From the NCBI GenBank assembly GCA_017396675.1, contig JAFQLB010000026.1, positions 1-64,000 of the forward strand: a DNA stretch of 64,000 bases, given 5' to 3'. This document shows positions 1-8,666 of the stretch, one piece after another (within the stretch, counting starts at the first letter, position 1; every line of letters starts with the position of its first letter). A program made the position numbers and the translations under genes. Source of the stretch: Lachnospiraceae bacterium (lineage in GTDB: Bacteria > Bacillota > Clostridia > Lachnospirales > Lachnospiraceae). The notes below the pieces were generated by a model. It saw nothing but the letters and a program-made list of their open reading frames with translations. It was not told the DNA's origin and made no database searches.

Positions 1-528
1 AGCCTTTTCCAGTGCTTCTTCCTGAGTGATCTCTCCCGCATCGAAGGGCTTAAGTGCCTCCTCGTTGATCTCCGTGATCACCGGCTCCATAATAAAGAAG
101 GTGAGAAACAAGGCCAGTCCGATCAAAACCTGATTGGGCGGTGCCGTCTGTGTGTTCAAGGCGTTTCTGGTGAAATGAAGCACAATGATAATCCTTGTAA
201 AGGATGTCATCAAAACCAATAGCGTAGGAGCCAGTGCGATCAGCGTCAATGTGATCAAAATACGAAGGGAGGAATTCAGGTCTCCGTTGTCTCCGCTCAC
301 AGTCACCGTCAGGTTATTGGCTATATTGGGCTCTGCCAATTCCTCCAATGTGTCAGAGCTGCCCGGCTCTTCAATATTGGTCTGCACACTCGTGGTTCCC
401 ACAGGCTCGCTTTCCAGAAAGTCCGAAGCATATGCCTTTGATGCCGGCAGAATACAGAATATGCCCACCATCAGCAGCAGGCATACTATTTTCCATATGG
501 GATATTTCTTTCCTGGTACTACTTTCAT
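1..528 (-). CDS. fliP: Flagellar type III export protein FliP (3' part missing)
   Basis: FliP is an inner-membrane subunit of the FliPQR export gate at the base of the flagellum. The frame is open from the ATG at 528 to the window edge, giving 176 residues, so the C-terminal part lies outside. Residues about 14-35 form a hydrophobic leader ending in an Ala-rich cleavage-like site, as FliP proteins usually have. The family motif SFTRIIIVLHFTRNALNTQ follows, with flanking membrane segments. It starts 9 bases after the fliO stop and is the last visible gene of the operon; fliQ, fliR and flhB would be expected next, outside the window. Identity is confident from the motif and gene order. Confidence 0.95.
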   Translation of the reverse strand, partial: MKVVPGKKYPIWKIVCLLLMVGIFCILPASKAYASDFLESEPVGTTSVQTNIEEPGSSDTLEELAEPNIANNLTVTVSGDNGDLNSSLRILITLTLIALAPTLLVLMTSFTRIIIVLHFTRNALNTQTAPPNQVLIGLALFLTFFIMEPVITEINEEALKPFDAGEITQEEALEKA

Positions 529-536
529 TACAACGT

Positions 537-926
537 CTACTTATCCTCGTCTGTAGATTTGGTCTTGCCCGGAAGCTGCATGCTCCTGGCTTTATCAAAA
601 AGCCGTTTAAAATCCGCAGGGAGCGCTTCCTGCTCCCGAATCGCTTCCAGTTCGTCGCCGGACAGTTCCGTCAGCATCGTTACAGTATCTTTGCAAACAG
701 CAACAACCAGGTATTTATCCCCGGCACGCACGATCTGCAGATATTTGTTGCCGGACAGGCGCAAGGCCTCCAGCAGTTCCAGATTGCCGGTCTGTGCTCT
801 CCCCTTCTGATAACCTGCGATATACCTGGTGGTCACATAGGTGATCGCCAACACAAACACAAATAGAAGCAGTACGGTCATAAACTGGGCAACAGAGTCC
901 ACTTGCTCCGTCCATGACAGCAACAT
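537..926 (-). CDS. fliO: Flagellar biosynthesis protein FliO
   Basis: A 129-residue protein with one N-terminal membrane segment (about residues 16-36) and a short soluble C-terminal domain, the usual FliO/FliZ layout. FliO helps assemble the FliP ring of the export gate. The sequence itself is weakly conserved, with a GNKYLQIVRAGDKYLVV beta-rich stretch typical of the family. Its place between cheY and fliP supports the call. It is separated from cheY by one base and from fliP by 8 bases, so it is almost surely co-translated with them. Confidence 0.88.
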   Translation of the reverse strand: MLLSWTEQVDSVAQFMTVLLLFVFVLAITYVTTRYIAGYQKGRAQTGNLELLEALRLSGNKYLQIVRAGDKYLVVAVCKDTVTMLTELSGDELEAIREQEALPADFKRLFDKARSMQLPGKTKSTDEDK

Positions 927-927
927 A

Positions 928-1290
928 TCAGCCGATTACCTTCTTAACGGCTTCCAACACACGATCCGGCTGGAAAGGCTTTACAATAAAGTCCTTTGCT
1001 CCCGACTGAATGGCTTCGATAACCATGGCCTGCTGACCCATGGCGGAACACATGATCACGTTGGATCCCGGATCTCCCGCCTTGATCGCCTTCAGAGCTG
1101 CAATCCCATCCATCTCCGGCATGGTAATATCCATCAGAACCAGATCCGGCTTCAGTTCGTTGAACTTTTCCACTGCCTTTGCTCCATTCTCAGCTTCACC
1201 GGCTACGTTGTAGCCGTTTTTTGTAAGAATGTCTTTGATCATCATCCTCATAAAAGCTGCATCATCACAAATCAAAATATTCTTTGCCAT
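928..1290 (-). CDS. cheY: CheY-type chemotaxis response regulator
   Basis: A stand-alone 120-residue receiver domain. The acidic pair Asp9-Asp10, the phospho-acceptor Asp54 in the LVLMDITMPEMDG motif, the Ser in VIMCSAMG and the Lys in DFIVKPF are all present, so it should be phosphorylated normally by CheA. Phospho-CheY binds FliM/FliY at the flagellar switch and sets rotation direction. It lies directly downstream of fliY, whose CheC-like domain is a CheY-P phosphatase, so signal and eraser are co-expressed. This order (fliM-fliY-cheY-fliO) is the standard Gram-positive one. Confidence 0.96.
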   Translation of the reverse strand: MAKNILICDDAAFMRMMIKDILTKNGYNVAGEAENGAKAVEKFNELKPDLVLMDITMPEMDGIAALKAIKAGDPGSNVIMCSAMGQQAMVIEAIQSGAKDFIVKPFQPDRVLEAVKKVIG

Positions 1291-1361
1291 TTTTTCTCCA
1301 ATCTGCCGTCTTTCGGCGTCTTTTTCTTACTCTATCATTTCTCTCAACCGATATCTGAAGT

Positions 1362-2660
1362 CTACCTGATAATGTCAGTCACGCGGATACCGAAGCTCTC
1401 TTCAATGACTACCACTTCACCCTTTGCCACGAACTTGCCGTTTACCAAAACATCCACAGGTTCTCCCGCAATCTTATCCAGCTCGATAATGGTACCGGGT
1501 GCAAAATCCAATATCTCCGAAATGGACTTGCTGGTTCTTCCCAGCTCCACCGTCACCTGCAGCGGAACGTCCATAATGAGATTGATATTCTCTGTGCTGA
1601 CGGCCGGATTGATGTTCTGCGCAAAACTCTGAAACTGTGCCGGCTGGTAATTGATATTTGCCATCTGTTCCGGCTGCGGCATCGCCATCATCGGCATCAT
1701 CTGCGGCATCATGCCCATATTCGGCTGCATCATTGGCATTCCCTGCTGCATCATCGGCATCCCCTGGGGCATCATTTCCGGCATCGGCATCGGCTGCTGC
1801 TGCATGGGCTGTTGCATTGCCCCCATATCCATGGGTGCACTCTGAGGCGCCATGGCGGGCGCAGCTGCGGGCTGAGGAGCAGGTGCTTCCGGAGCGGAAG
1901 GAGGCCCATCGTTTAAGAAGTTATCCACCAGCGTCTTGGCAAAATCCACGGGATACAACTGAAGAATCGTGCTGTCCACCAGCGTCCCGATCTGCATATG
2001 AAAAGCGATCCTTACGAATACACCGTTCAAAAAGCTGGCAATGTCATCGTCCATTCTGAAATCCTGAAGATCCACAAGCGTCGCTATCGGCGGACTGATG
2101 TCGATCATAGATCCCAGCATCTGCGAAAGAGAGGTGGCCGCCGAACCCATCATCTGGTTCATAGCTTCCGAAATAGCACTCAAATGAAGCTCTCCCAGTT
2201 CCCCCTCTGTATTGGAACCGTCACCACCCATCATCAGATCGGTGATGATCTTTACATCGTGTTCCTTTAGTATTAAGATATTGCTGCCGTCCAACCCCGT
2301 TGTATACTTAATCTGAATAAATACACAGGGTCTTTCGTAATACTGAAGCACATCCTCCCAGGTCGCCAGCTTTACCACAGGTGTTGTAATATTCACCTTC
2401 TGATTTACCAGCGAGAAAAGAGTGGTGGCAGAAGTACCCATGCTGATATTGGCCACTTCGCCAATGGCGTCTTTTTCTACATCTGTAAGAAGACTTTCAT
2501 CTATTACAACGCCTCTTGGATTGGGTGTCTTGGCCGGCGCCGCTTCCGGAGCCGAGGCGCTCTCTTCTGCCGGTGTGCTTTCTTCTGCCGGAGCGGAATC
2601 TGCGGGAGACATGCCGCTTAACAAAGCATTGATCTCGTCCTGTGACAACATTCCATCCAT
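1362..2660 (-). CDS. fliY: Flagellar motor switch phosphatase FliY
   Basis: 432 residues. The N-terminus (MLSQDEINALLSGM) copies the FliM CheY-P docking peptide. The middle is a CheC-type phosphatase domain with both active-site helices intact: DAIGEVAN and SAISEAMN, each fitting the D/S-x3-E-x2-N pattern. The C-terminal 80 or so residues are a FliN/SpoA surface-presentation domain (SISEILDFAPGTIIELDK). Between them lies an unusual linker very rich in Met, Pro and Gln (about residues 275-335). FliY forms the C-ring with FliM and FliG and dephosphorylates CheY-P. It starts 4 bases after fliM ends. Confidence 0.96.
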   Translation of the reverse strand: MDGMLSQDEINALLSGMSPADSAPAEESTPAEESASAPEAAPAKTPNPRGVVIDESLLTDVEKDAIGEVANISMGTSATTLFSLVNQKVNITTPVVKLATWEDVLQYYERPCVFIQIKYTTGLDGSNILILKEHDVKIITDLMMGGDGSNTEGELGELHLSAISEAMNQMMGSAATSLSQMLGSMIDISPPIATLVDLQDFRMDDDIASFLNGVFVRIAFHMQIGTLVDSTILQLYPVDFAKTLVDNFLNDGPPSAPEAPAPQPAAAPAMAPQSAPMDMGAMQQPMQQQPMPMPEMMPQGMPMMQQGMPMMQPNMGMMPQMMPMMAMPQPEQMANINYQPAQFQSFAQNINPAVSTENINLIMDVPLQVTVELGRTSKSISEILDFAPGTIIELDKIAGEPVDVLVNGKFVAKGEVVVIEESFGIRVTDIIR

Positions 2661-2664
2661 GCGC

Positions 2665-3645
2665 TTATTCCTCCTCTCTGATTACGGTAGTGATCCGAAC
2701 CGCATATCTATCCTTATTGGTTCCGGGCAACGCCGTAAACTTCTTGATATTTCCTACATAAACTAGTAATTCCGAGTCAATTTTACTGTCCAGACGGATA
2801 ATATCTCCGCACTGAAGATCCATAAAATCATTGACCGTGATCAGATTCTGTCCAAGCTCCACCTTCATCGGTACATCCACCTTGCGAAGCATGGACTCCA
2901 GATACTGGTCATACTCTTCATCCGAGGAATCGCGAATCGTAGAAAACCAGAACTTGGTATTCAGCTTATCGATAACATCTTCCACAGTAAAATACGGGAA
3001 ACAAAGGTTCATCAGACCCTCCACTTCACCGATCTTGATATTCAAAGTCACAATCGCGATCATATCTGTAGGAGATATGATCTGGGCGAATTGCGGATTG
3101 GTCTCTATCTTTTCGAGAAAAGGATCAATATCCAGTACATTCTTCCAAGGCTCCTTCATGAGCTGCATGCACAAAATAATGATCTTCTCCACGATTGTAA
3201 GCTCTATCTCCGAGAATTCCCGAACCTTCTCCAGCGGTTCTCCCTGTCCCCCCATCATCCTGTCGATCATGGTGTAGCCCAGATTCTGTGCCAGGTCTAC
3301 CATGATGGATCCGGGCAGCGGACGGAAATTTATCACTCCCAGAATTGCCGGACTTACCAGCGCATTGATAAATTCCGAAAATACAACCGTTTCAGAGCTT
3401 GCCACCGCTACCTGTACATTTTTTCTCAAATATACCTGCAGATTGGTGGACAACAATCTCGCGTAATGTTCATATATAAATTCCAGAGTTCTCAGATGCT
3501 CCTTGGAAAACTTGGCAGGACGAGCAAAGTCATAATTCTTAACCTGCTTCTCATCCTTATCCGATATTTCCGTCGCATCCAGCTCACCTGTACTCAACGC
3601 TGCCAGTAAACTGTCTATCTCACTTTGAGATAATACCTCTCCCAA
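2665..3645 (-). CDS. fliM: Flagellar motor switch protein FliM
   Basis: 326 residues, normal FliM length. The N-terminal peptide LSQSEIDSLLAAL is the CheY-P binding motif. The central CheC-like domain has the FliM type without phosphatase residues (YTMIDRMMGGQGEP is conserved), and the C-terminal SpoA domain (MDLQCGDIIRLDSKID) contacts FliY. FliM forms the middle of the C-ring and couples CheY-P binding to rotor switching. It follows fliL and precedes fliY in the same transcript. A good ribosome site (GGGAGGTGAACC region) lies just upstream. Confidence 0.97.
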   Translation of the reverse strand: MGEVLSQSEIDSLLAALSTGELDATEISDKDEKQVKNYDFARPAKFSKEHLRTLEFIYEHYARLLSTNLQVYLRKNVQVAVASSETVVFSEFINALVSPAILGVINFRPLPGSIMVDLAQNLGYTMIDRMMGGQGEPLEKVREFSEIELTIVEKIIILCMQLMKEPWKNVLDIDPFLEKIETNPQFAQIISPTDMIAIVTLNIKIGEVEGLMNLCFPYFTVEDVIDKLNTKFWFSTIRDSSDEEYDQYLESMLRKVDVPMKVELGQNLITVNDFMDLQCGDIIRLDSKIDSELLVYVGNIKKFTALPGTNKDRYAVRITTVIREEE

Positions 3646-3697
3646 GCAGGTTCACCTCCCGTTTTTCCGACGTATCTTTTTTATTTTTTATCCATTC

Positions 3698-4219
3698 TTA
3701 CTGCGGTATGGCTTTGGTAAATGTAACATTAAAGATAAAGTCAGAATCATACAGTTTCTGGACTCTCTCAAGCACCTCTCTTCTGACGGAATCGATGTCA
3801 GACTGCATCTCTTCCAGGGTGTGACTGCCTACAACACTGCTGATCTCGCCTTTGATCAGACTCTCGTAATCCGCAACGGATTCCCCATACTTCTTGTAAT
3901 CGTCATGCTTCGTATTCATAGAGAGCGTAGCCGCAATCAGGTAATAATGAATCTGGCCGTCAGCCCCCGTCATCAAAGGTATGGTCAGCTCCTCTTCAAT
4001 GGTGTAGGTGGCCATATCGTCGATGGCAACATCATATTCCACAGCACCGCCGGTGGCAGACTGATTGTCCAGCTCCAGCTTCAGCACGGAGGAAATATCA
4101 TCAATCAGCGCCGAAGTCTTTCTGGAAGATCCCATCACGGAAAACATCATAATGGCGGTAAGTACCAGGTTGACTACCAACAGAGCCAATATCAGGATTG
4201 ACAACATATTTCTTTTCAT
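3698..4219 (-). CDS. fliL: Flagellar basal body-associated protein FliL
   Basis: 173 residues with a single N-terminal membrane helix (about residues 6-29) and an extracytoplasmic domain, the FliL layout. FliL surrounds or stabilises the stators at the basal body. The C-terminal half carries the usual FliL pattern of a helix ending in a short strand with a hydrophobic ending (VLERVQKLYDSDFIFNVTFTKA). It follows motB by 13 bases and precedes fliM, the expected site. Sequence conservation in this family is low, so context carries much of the weight. Confidence 0.9.
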   Translation of the reverse strand: MKRNMLSILILALLVVNLVLTAIMMFSVMGSSRKTSALIDDISSVLKLELDNQSATGGAVEYDVAIDDMATYTIEEELTIPLMTGADGQIHYYLIAATLSMNTKHDDYKKYGESVADYESLIKGEISSVVGSHTLEEMQSDIDSVRREVLERVQKLYDSDFIFNVTFTKAIPQ

Positions 4220-4232
4220 GGGTTTGCTCTCC

Positions 4233-5042
4233 TTATTGAATGCTTAAACTATTGTATACTTTGATCTCGATCCTTCGGTTTCTGGCTCTGCCCTCCGGTG
4301 TATCGTTGTCTGCGACAGGCACATACTCTCCCCGCCCCGCATGCTTGATCTGAGAGGGCTGCAGGGAAGTATTCGCCACAAGATAATCGAATACACTGAG
4401 TGCGCGATAGCTGCTCAAAACATCATTACTCTCGTACTGGGAGGTGTGGATGGGCACATTGTCCGTATGTCCCTCGATCTCTACCAGATTCCCGGCATAG
4501 CGTTCCAGGATCATGGCTACCTTCTCGATGGTGGGCATCACTTCCTCCTTCAGCTCCGATCGTCCGGAATCAAAGAGTACGGCTCCCTTCAAAGTCAGCT
4601 GCACATACTGAGATGTAAATTCCAGTTCCACCTCATCCTGAAGCTGATTCTCCGCCAGCGCTTCCTCAATCTTCTCCGCCAGCTCCTCCGACTCCTTCAT
4701 CTGCTCCTTCTCCATCTCCTCCATCATCTCTTCCAGACTCTTGGGAAGATTGCTCTCGGCATCCGCAGAGGTGCCCATGCTGTACATATAACGATCCAGT
4801 TCATTTAGCTGGCTGACGCCGTTGCTGATCATAATGCCGTCTCCCACGGCGGTGGCCCCTGCGGAAAAAATACTGAAGGTCTCCGAAAAGGACTCGGCAA
4901 TCAGCTGAAACTTCTGGGCATCCACGGTGGACATGGAAAACAGCAGCACGAAGAAGCAAAGCAGCAGATTCATCAAATCCGCAAATGTATTCATCCACGC
5001 CTGGGAAGGCGCTGAAGGCTCCTCTCTCTGCTTCTTAGCCAT
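4233..5042 (-). CDS. motB: Flagellar stator protein MotB
   Basis: 269 residues. One membrane helix near the N-terminus (residues about 20-40) carries the proton-binding Asp22 in the TFADLMNLLLCFF stretch. A predicted coiled or helical charged segment follows, then an OmpA-like peptidoglycan-binding domain with GHTDNVPI and the RALSVFDYL signature. MotB anchors the MotA5-MotB2 stator to the wall. It overlaps the end of motA by 8 bases, so translation is coupled. Whether H+ or Na+ drives it cannot be told from the sequence alone. Confidence 0.97.
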   Translation of the reverse strand: MAKKQREEPSAPSQAWMNTFADLMNLLLCFFVLLFSMSTVDAQKFQLIAESFSETFSIFSAGATAVGDGIMISNGVSQLNELDRYMYSMGTSADAESNLPKSLEEMMEEMEKEQMKESEELAEKIEEALAENQLQDEVELEFTSQYVQLTLKGAVLFDSGRSELKEEVMPTIEKVAMILERYAGNLVEIEGHTDNVPIHTSQYESNDVLSSYRALSVFDYLVANTSLQPSQIKHAGRGEYVPVADNDTPEGRARNRRIEIKVYNSLSIQ

Positions 5043-5829
5043 CTAAGTCACCTCCGGACTCGTTCATGCTTTCCTTCTCCATCGGAGACAGGAAGGACTT
5101 CAGCTTCTCTTCAATAATACGCGGGTTTTCTCCTGCCTGAATGGAAAGGAGCCCCTCTATCATAACTTCTTTGACCGTCATTTCAATGTTGTTCTTGGCC
5201 TTCAGCTTATTAGCTACAGGTGTTGCAATCCAGTTTGCCAGCATGGATCCGTACAACGTGGTGATTAGGGCGATAGCCATGGAAGGTCCGATGGTGGAGG
5301 GGTCGTTCAAGTCCTTCAGCATGTTGATCAGACCGATCAGGGTACCGATCATACCCCAGGCAGGCCCCATACCCGCCATGTCCATCCAGAAGCCGATCTT
5401 CTGCTTATGCCGCGTATCCACACTCATCATCTCCGTCTCCAGAATAGCCCGCACCAGATCGGGATCCGTACCGTCTACGATCAGCAGGATACCTTTACGC
5501 AGGAATTCATCCTCCAACTCGGAAGAGGCCTCCTCCAAAGACAGCAGACCTTCCTTTCTGGCCACGTTGGAAAGCTCGATAATCTTACGGATCACCTCCG
5601 TATAATCCGCGTTGGACATCTTGAAGATCAAAGCAATACTCTTCAATCCGGCGATATAGTCCTTCAGTGTATACATGGCAAGTACACAGCAGAAGGCTCC
5701 TCCGAAGGTGATCAGAGCCGACGGAAGATCCAAAAAGTTCATGATGGCTCCAACTCCACCGCCGTTGATAATACCGAAGATAACCAATGCGATACATAGG
5801 ACGATTCCCAATAATGATGCTATATCCAC
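5035..5829 (-). CDS. motA: Flagellar stator protein MotA
   Basis: About 264 residues with four membrane helices and a large cytoplasmic loop after helix 2. The loop holds the charged ARKEGLLSLE motif that meets FliG, and the proline motif GPAWGMIGTLIGLINML precedes helix 3. The start is taken as GTG 5829, seven bases after an AGAGGG site; an earlier in-frame GTG at 5835 is only one base from that site. The gene is the first after a 460-base gap that holds its own promoter-like sequence, so stator genes may be expressed apart from upstream hook genes. Confidence 0.95.
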   Translation of the reverse strand: MDIASLLGIVLCIALVIFGIINGGGVGAIMNFLDLPSALITFGGAFCCVLAMYTLKDYIAGLKSIALIFKMSNADYTEVIRKIIELSNVARKEGLLSLEEASSELEDEFLRKGILLIVDGTDPDLVRAILETEMMSVDTRHKQKIGFWMDMAGMGPAWGMIGTLIGLINMLKDLNDPSTIGPSMAIALITTLYGSMLANWIATPVANKLKAKNNIEMTVKEVMIEGLLSIQAGENPRIIEEKLKSFLSPMEKESMNESGGDLDG

Positions 5830-5882
5830 GAGCACACCCTCTTTTCATCTTTTGATAAGGTATAGAAAAACCCTTATTTTTG

Positions 5883-5911
5883 ATTTTACTAAATTATTCT
5901 TCTCTTGTCTA
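5883..5911 (-). promoter_or_regulatory. Probable sigma-A type promoter for motA
   Basis: On the minus strand a TAGACA -35 box (5906-5911) and a TAAAAT -10 box (5883-5888) are separated by 17 bases, about 55 bases before motA. Each hexamer differs from consensus at one position. It would let motAB-fliL-fliM-fliY-cheY be transcribed independently of the flgB promoter. Seen in sequence; activity is inferred. Confidence 0.6.
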
Positions 5912-6054
5912 CTTTCTTTTGCCTGTTTTTACGAAAATCTACAAAAATGTTAAATTTATATTTTGTAAATTTGTAAACAGTCCGCAGGATGGTTTATGTG
6001 TCGAATACTGTGGCGGATAGGTTTTACGACTTCTGACTTATTCTTTTTCCATCG

Positions 6055-6210
6055 GTCGGGTTGTTGCACCGGGTTTGCCCGACTATCGCTTTGTTTTTCT
6101 TCTTCAAGTCGGGCTGTCATGTTCTCTTCCCAAATCATCCTTACTACAGATCCTGGGGAAGCCGATTTACCCAGAGGAAGCGCCGGTACGGAAACAATTC
6201 CGTCCGGCGC
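6055..6210 (-). other. Structured flgE-motA intergenic region with competing hairpins
   Basis: The 460-base gap between flgE and motA has no credible gene. It contains a stable hairpin at 6180-6210 (13 paired bases with one bulge, very GC-rich, no U-tract on either strand). It also has a perfect 8-bp stem joining 6077-6084 to 6107-6114. The inner CCCGAC at 6078-6083 can instead pair with GTCGGG at 6055-6060, so two alternative stems exclude each other. This resembles an attenuator or processing site, but no known riboswitch family was matched. Confidence 0.5.
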
Positions 6211-6295
6211 CCGATTGATTCTTGTGCCTTTTGCAGTATATTCTTATTCCTTTGTATCCTGTCTGAACAGAATCCGCATTCCTCAGGACTCAGGC

Positions 6296-8149
6296 TTACC
6301 TCTTCAGATTTACCAGCTCCTCCAGCAGCGTATCGGATACGGTGATGATACGGCTGTTGGCCTGGAAACCTCTCTGGGTGGTGATCATTTCCGTAAATTC
6401 TGCTGCCAGATCCACGTTACTCATCTCCAGAATACCGGTGTTCATATAGCCGCCGTTAGCGGTAATATTCACACCCACACCGTCAAACTCACCGGAGTTC
6501 AAGGTGTCGGAATAGAGGTTGTCTCCCTCTTTCTCAAGACCGGAGGGGTTTGCAAATTCTGCCACGGCAATCTGCCCCAGAAGCTTCGTCTGTCCGTTGT
6601 CATAGGTGGCATAGATCTTACCGTCTGTCTGAATGGATATACCGGACATTTCACCCACTCTGCGGCCCGTTCCCAATCCCTCGGCATCGCCGTTGGTAGC
6701 AGCAACCGTAGAGGCACCGCTGTTGTTCCACATGTTGGTGGCAGTCACATCTACCACAATATTTTCAAAATTACTGGTACCCATGGGGGTGTTGACAATA
6801 ATACTGGACAGATCCAGATTGAAGGTGTCGGAATTACCGTCCACCCCTACAAAAAGACCGTTGGCGGGATCGTAATTCAGGGTATGTCCCTGAATAATTT
6901 CCCGATCGTAGTCGATGTTGGCAAGGATGGTATCCAAGGTGGGAGCCTGCTGAACAGTTGGATCTGCCGCTTTCGCAATCGCCAATGCCACCTTCTGCAT
7001 TGTTGTCTTAGGTGGTTCGTTGGTAACCTGGGTGGCAGTTCCTCCAGCAGGAACATTTGTATGAGTGTAATCCTGATTCGGTGTGTTCGTAATCAATTCC
7101 CATACGGTCATTTCACCCTCCGGTTTACCATCCTGATCCACATCATATTGAATAACCAGTTCTGTAAGATCCTGCACCGAGTCCACACCATAAGCATCTG
7201 CCAAAGCCTGCTGTGCTTTCAACGCATCCGCATCGGTTGTGGCAAGATTGATATGCTCTGCCTCTCCAACATTAAATACTGGTGTATTGGGGTCATCCGG
7301 ACTAAACAGCTGAGTCCCATTGGTATCCCAATTATATCCGGTACCCAGGCTCACACTGCCCGGACGATCCAGCGGAACGTTACTGCTGAATCCCACATCC
7401 ACAGCATTCCCGTTGGCATCCACCAGAGGAACCACATTATTGTCCTCGTCCACCAGTTCTTTTAATTCCAGTCCGTACACGCCCTCTTTCTCGGAGGATT
7501 TCAGAGCAAACTTGGCGGTATAGCTGTAGCCCAGAGAATCGTAAAGCTGCAGGTTGATCTGCTTGCCGTCATCGCTGGTGACATTGGTATCGTTCTTATC
7601 GATGATACCGGAAATATGTGCCAAAGAGGTAGCTTCCGGTTCATAGGTCATATTTTCGGGAGACATGATTACCAGCTTCTGGACATCTGTTTCCACGATA
7701 TTGTTGGGGTTATCCGGATCCGGCAGCCAGCCCATTACATTGTAACCGTTGCTGGTCATAACCAGATTACCTACCGCGTCCACATAGAAGGAACCGTCTC
7801 TGGTGAAGAAGGTTTCGCTTCCGTCATAAACGATGAAAAAGGCATCGCCGGTAATTCTGATATCAAAGGGATTGTTGGTGGTCTGGGATGCACCCTCTGT
7901 AGCGATATTGGTGTTGATGGCAGCCGTCTTTACACCGAGACCGATCTGGCGGGCGTTGATACCGCCGGTACCGGTGGTGGCGTTGGGACCGGATGCGTTC
8001 TGGGTCGTCTGATACATCAACTCTGCGAATGTCATGCTCTGTGACTTGAATGCCACGGTATTTACGTTAGCAATGTTGTTACCGATAACATCCATTCTTG
8101 TCTGGTGGGTTCTAAGACCTGCCACACCAGAATACATTGCTCTCATCAT
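6296..8149 (-). CDS. flgE: Flagellar hook protein FlgE
   Basis: 617 residues. The N-terminal rod/hook motif (SGVAGLRTHQTRMDVIGNNI followed by ANVNTVAFKS) and the C-terminal motif (EMSNVDLAAEFTEMITTQRG...NSRIITVSDTLLEELVNLK) are both complete. The long middle forms the variable surface domains, larger than the roughly 400-residue enteric FlgE. FlgE polymerises into the hook that joins rod and filament. Translation starts after an AGGAGG site 10 bases upstream. It is preceded by the TIGR02530 gene and flgD. No flbD gene, which often follows flgE in Gram-positive operons, is visible in the next gap. Confidence 0.96.
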   Translation of the reverse strand: MMRAMYSGVAGLRTHQTRMDVIGNNIANVNTVAFKSQSMTFAELMYQTTQNASGPNATTGTGGINARQIGLGVKTAAINTNIATEGASQTTNNPFDIRITGDAFFIVYDGSETFFTRDGSFYVDAVGNLVMTSNGYNVMGWLPDPDNPNNIVETDVQKLVIMSPENMTYEPEATSLAHISGIIDKNDTNVTSDDGKQINLQLYDSLGYSYTAKFALKSSEKEGVYGLELKELVDEDNNVVPLVDANGNAVDVGFSSNVPLDRPGSVSLGTGYNWDTNGTQLFSPDDPNTPVFNVGEAEHINLATTDADALKAQQALADAYGVDSVQDLTELVIQYDVDQDGKPEGEMTVWELITNTPNQDYTHTNVPAGGTATQVTNEPPKTTMQKVALAIAKAADPTVQQAPTLDTILANIDYDREIIQGHTLNYDPANGLFVGVDGNSDTFNLDLSSIIVNTPMGTSNFENIVVDVTATNMWNNSGASTVAATNGDAEGLGTGRRVGEMSGISIQTDGKIYATYDNGQTKLLGQIAVAEFANPSGLEKEGDNLYSDTLNSGEFDGVGVNITANGGYMNTGILEMSNVDLAAEFTEMITTQRGFQANSRIITVSDTLLEELVNLKR

Positions 8150-8224
8150 AATGAATTGACCTCCTGTTTCGCTGTCTTCGTTCCGTCTGTCGGTCGGGAA
8201 CGTTAGCCTCCTAAAAAGGTCCGG

Positions 8225-8626
8225 CTAAATAATTACAGCTCCGTCGATATTGGTAAAAATGTTTTCATTTGTTTCGTTTTGATCCATGGCGGTAACTACC
8301 GTCTGGTTCTTGACATTTACGATAAATGCCAGTTGGTCTACCATGACCAGGGATTCTCTGATTCCTTTCTCTCCCGCTTTTCTGGCTCCTTCGCTTAAAC
8401 GGCTCATCTGACTGTCGGAAAGCCGGATGTCTCTGTCTGCCAATCGACTGGCCGCGTGCTTGGAAAAGCGAAGACTGTCCGTGCCGGTCAGTTCTTTCGT
8501 TTTCTGCTGCCAAATTTCCTCAAAGGAACTCTTCGAAGGCTGCCTGCTGCCGGTGGTCTTTTTGCTAAAATACTGATCCTGCAGCTGTTCGATGGAAAGG
8601 AATTGACTGGGATTCACATGACTCAT
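8225..8626 (-). CDS. Flagellar operon protein of the TIGR02530 type
   Basis: 133 residues, no signal peptide or membrane segment. The central part (RFSKHAASRLADRDIRLSDSQ and the following QLAFIVNVKNQTVVTAMD) matches the small family found between flgD and flgE in many Firmicutes operons and called flagellar operon protein TIGR02530. Its molecular role is not established; a hook-assembly accessory or chaperone role is only suggested by location. It starts 40 bases after flgD ends and ends 75 bases before flgE. Family assignment is from memory of the motif and synteny. Confidence 0.82.
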   Translation of the reverse strand: MSHVNPSQFLSIEQLQDQYFSKKTTGSRQPSKSSFEEIWQQKTKELTGTDSLRFSKHAASRLADRDIRLSDSQMSRLSEGARKAGEKGIRESLVMVDQLAFIVNVKNQTVVTAMDQNETNENIFTNIDGAVII

Positions 8627-8666
8627 CGTTCTATTCCTTTCTGCTCAATCTGTGGAACATCTATAC

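Noticed and set aside
1651..2059. Plus-strand frames rich in Ile/Cys/Gly or Ser/Ala
   Set aside because: They are the antisense of the Met/Pro/Gln-rich fliY linker; composition bias keeps the frame open.
6050..6120. Possible c-di-GMP-I riboswitch before motA
   Set aside because: GGGCAAACC and ACCGATGG look alike, but the other conserved blocks (GACGCAAAGCC and GGTAGCCGGGTTACC-like) are missing.
5956..6138. 60-residue frame on the minus strand between flgE and motA
   Set aside because: Not FlbD or any flagellar protein; basic and low in hydrophobic residues, no ribosome site, and it crosses the hairpin region.
5996..7465. 489-residue plus-strand frame opposite flgE
   Set aside because: Antisense to flgE coding sequence; no start signal.
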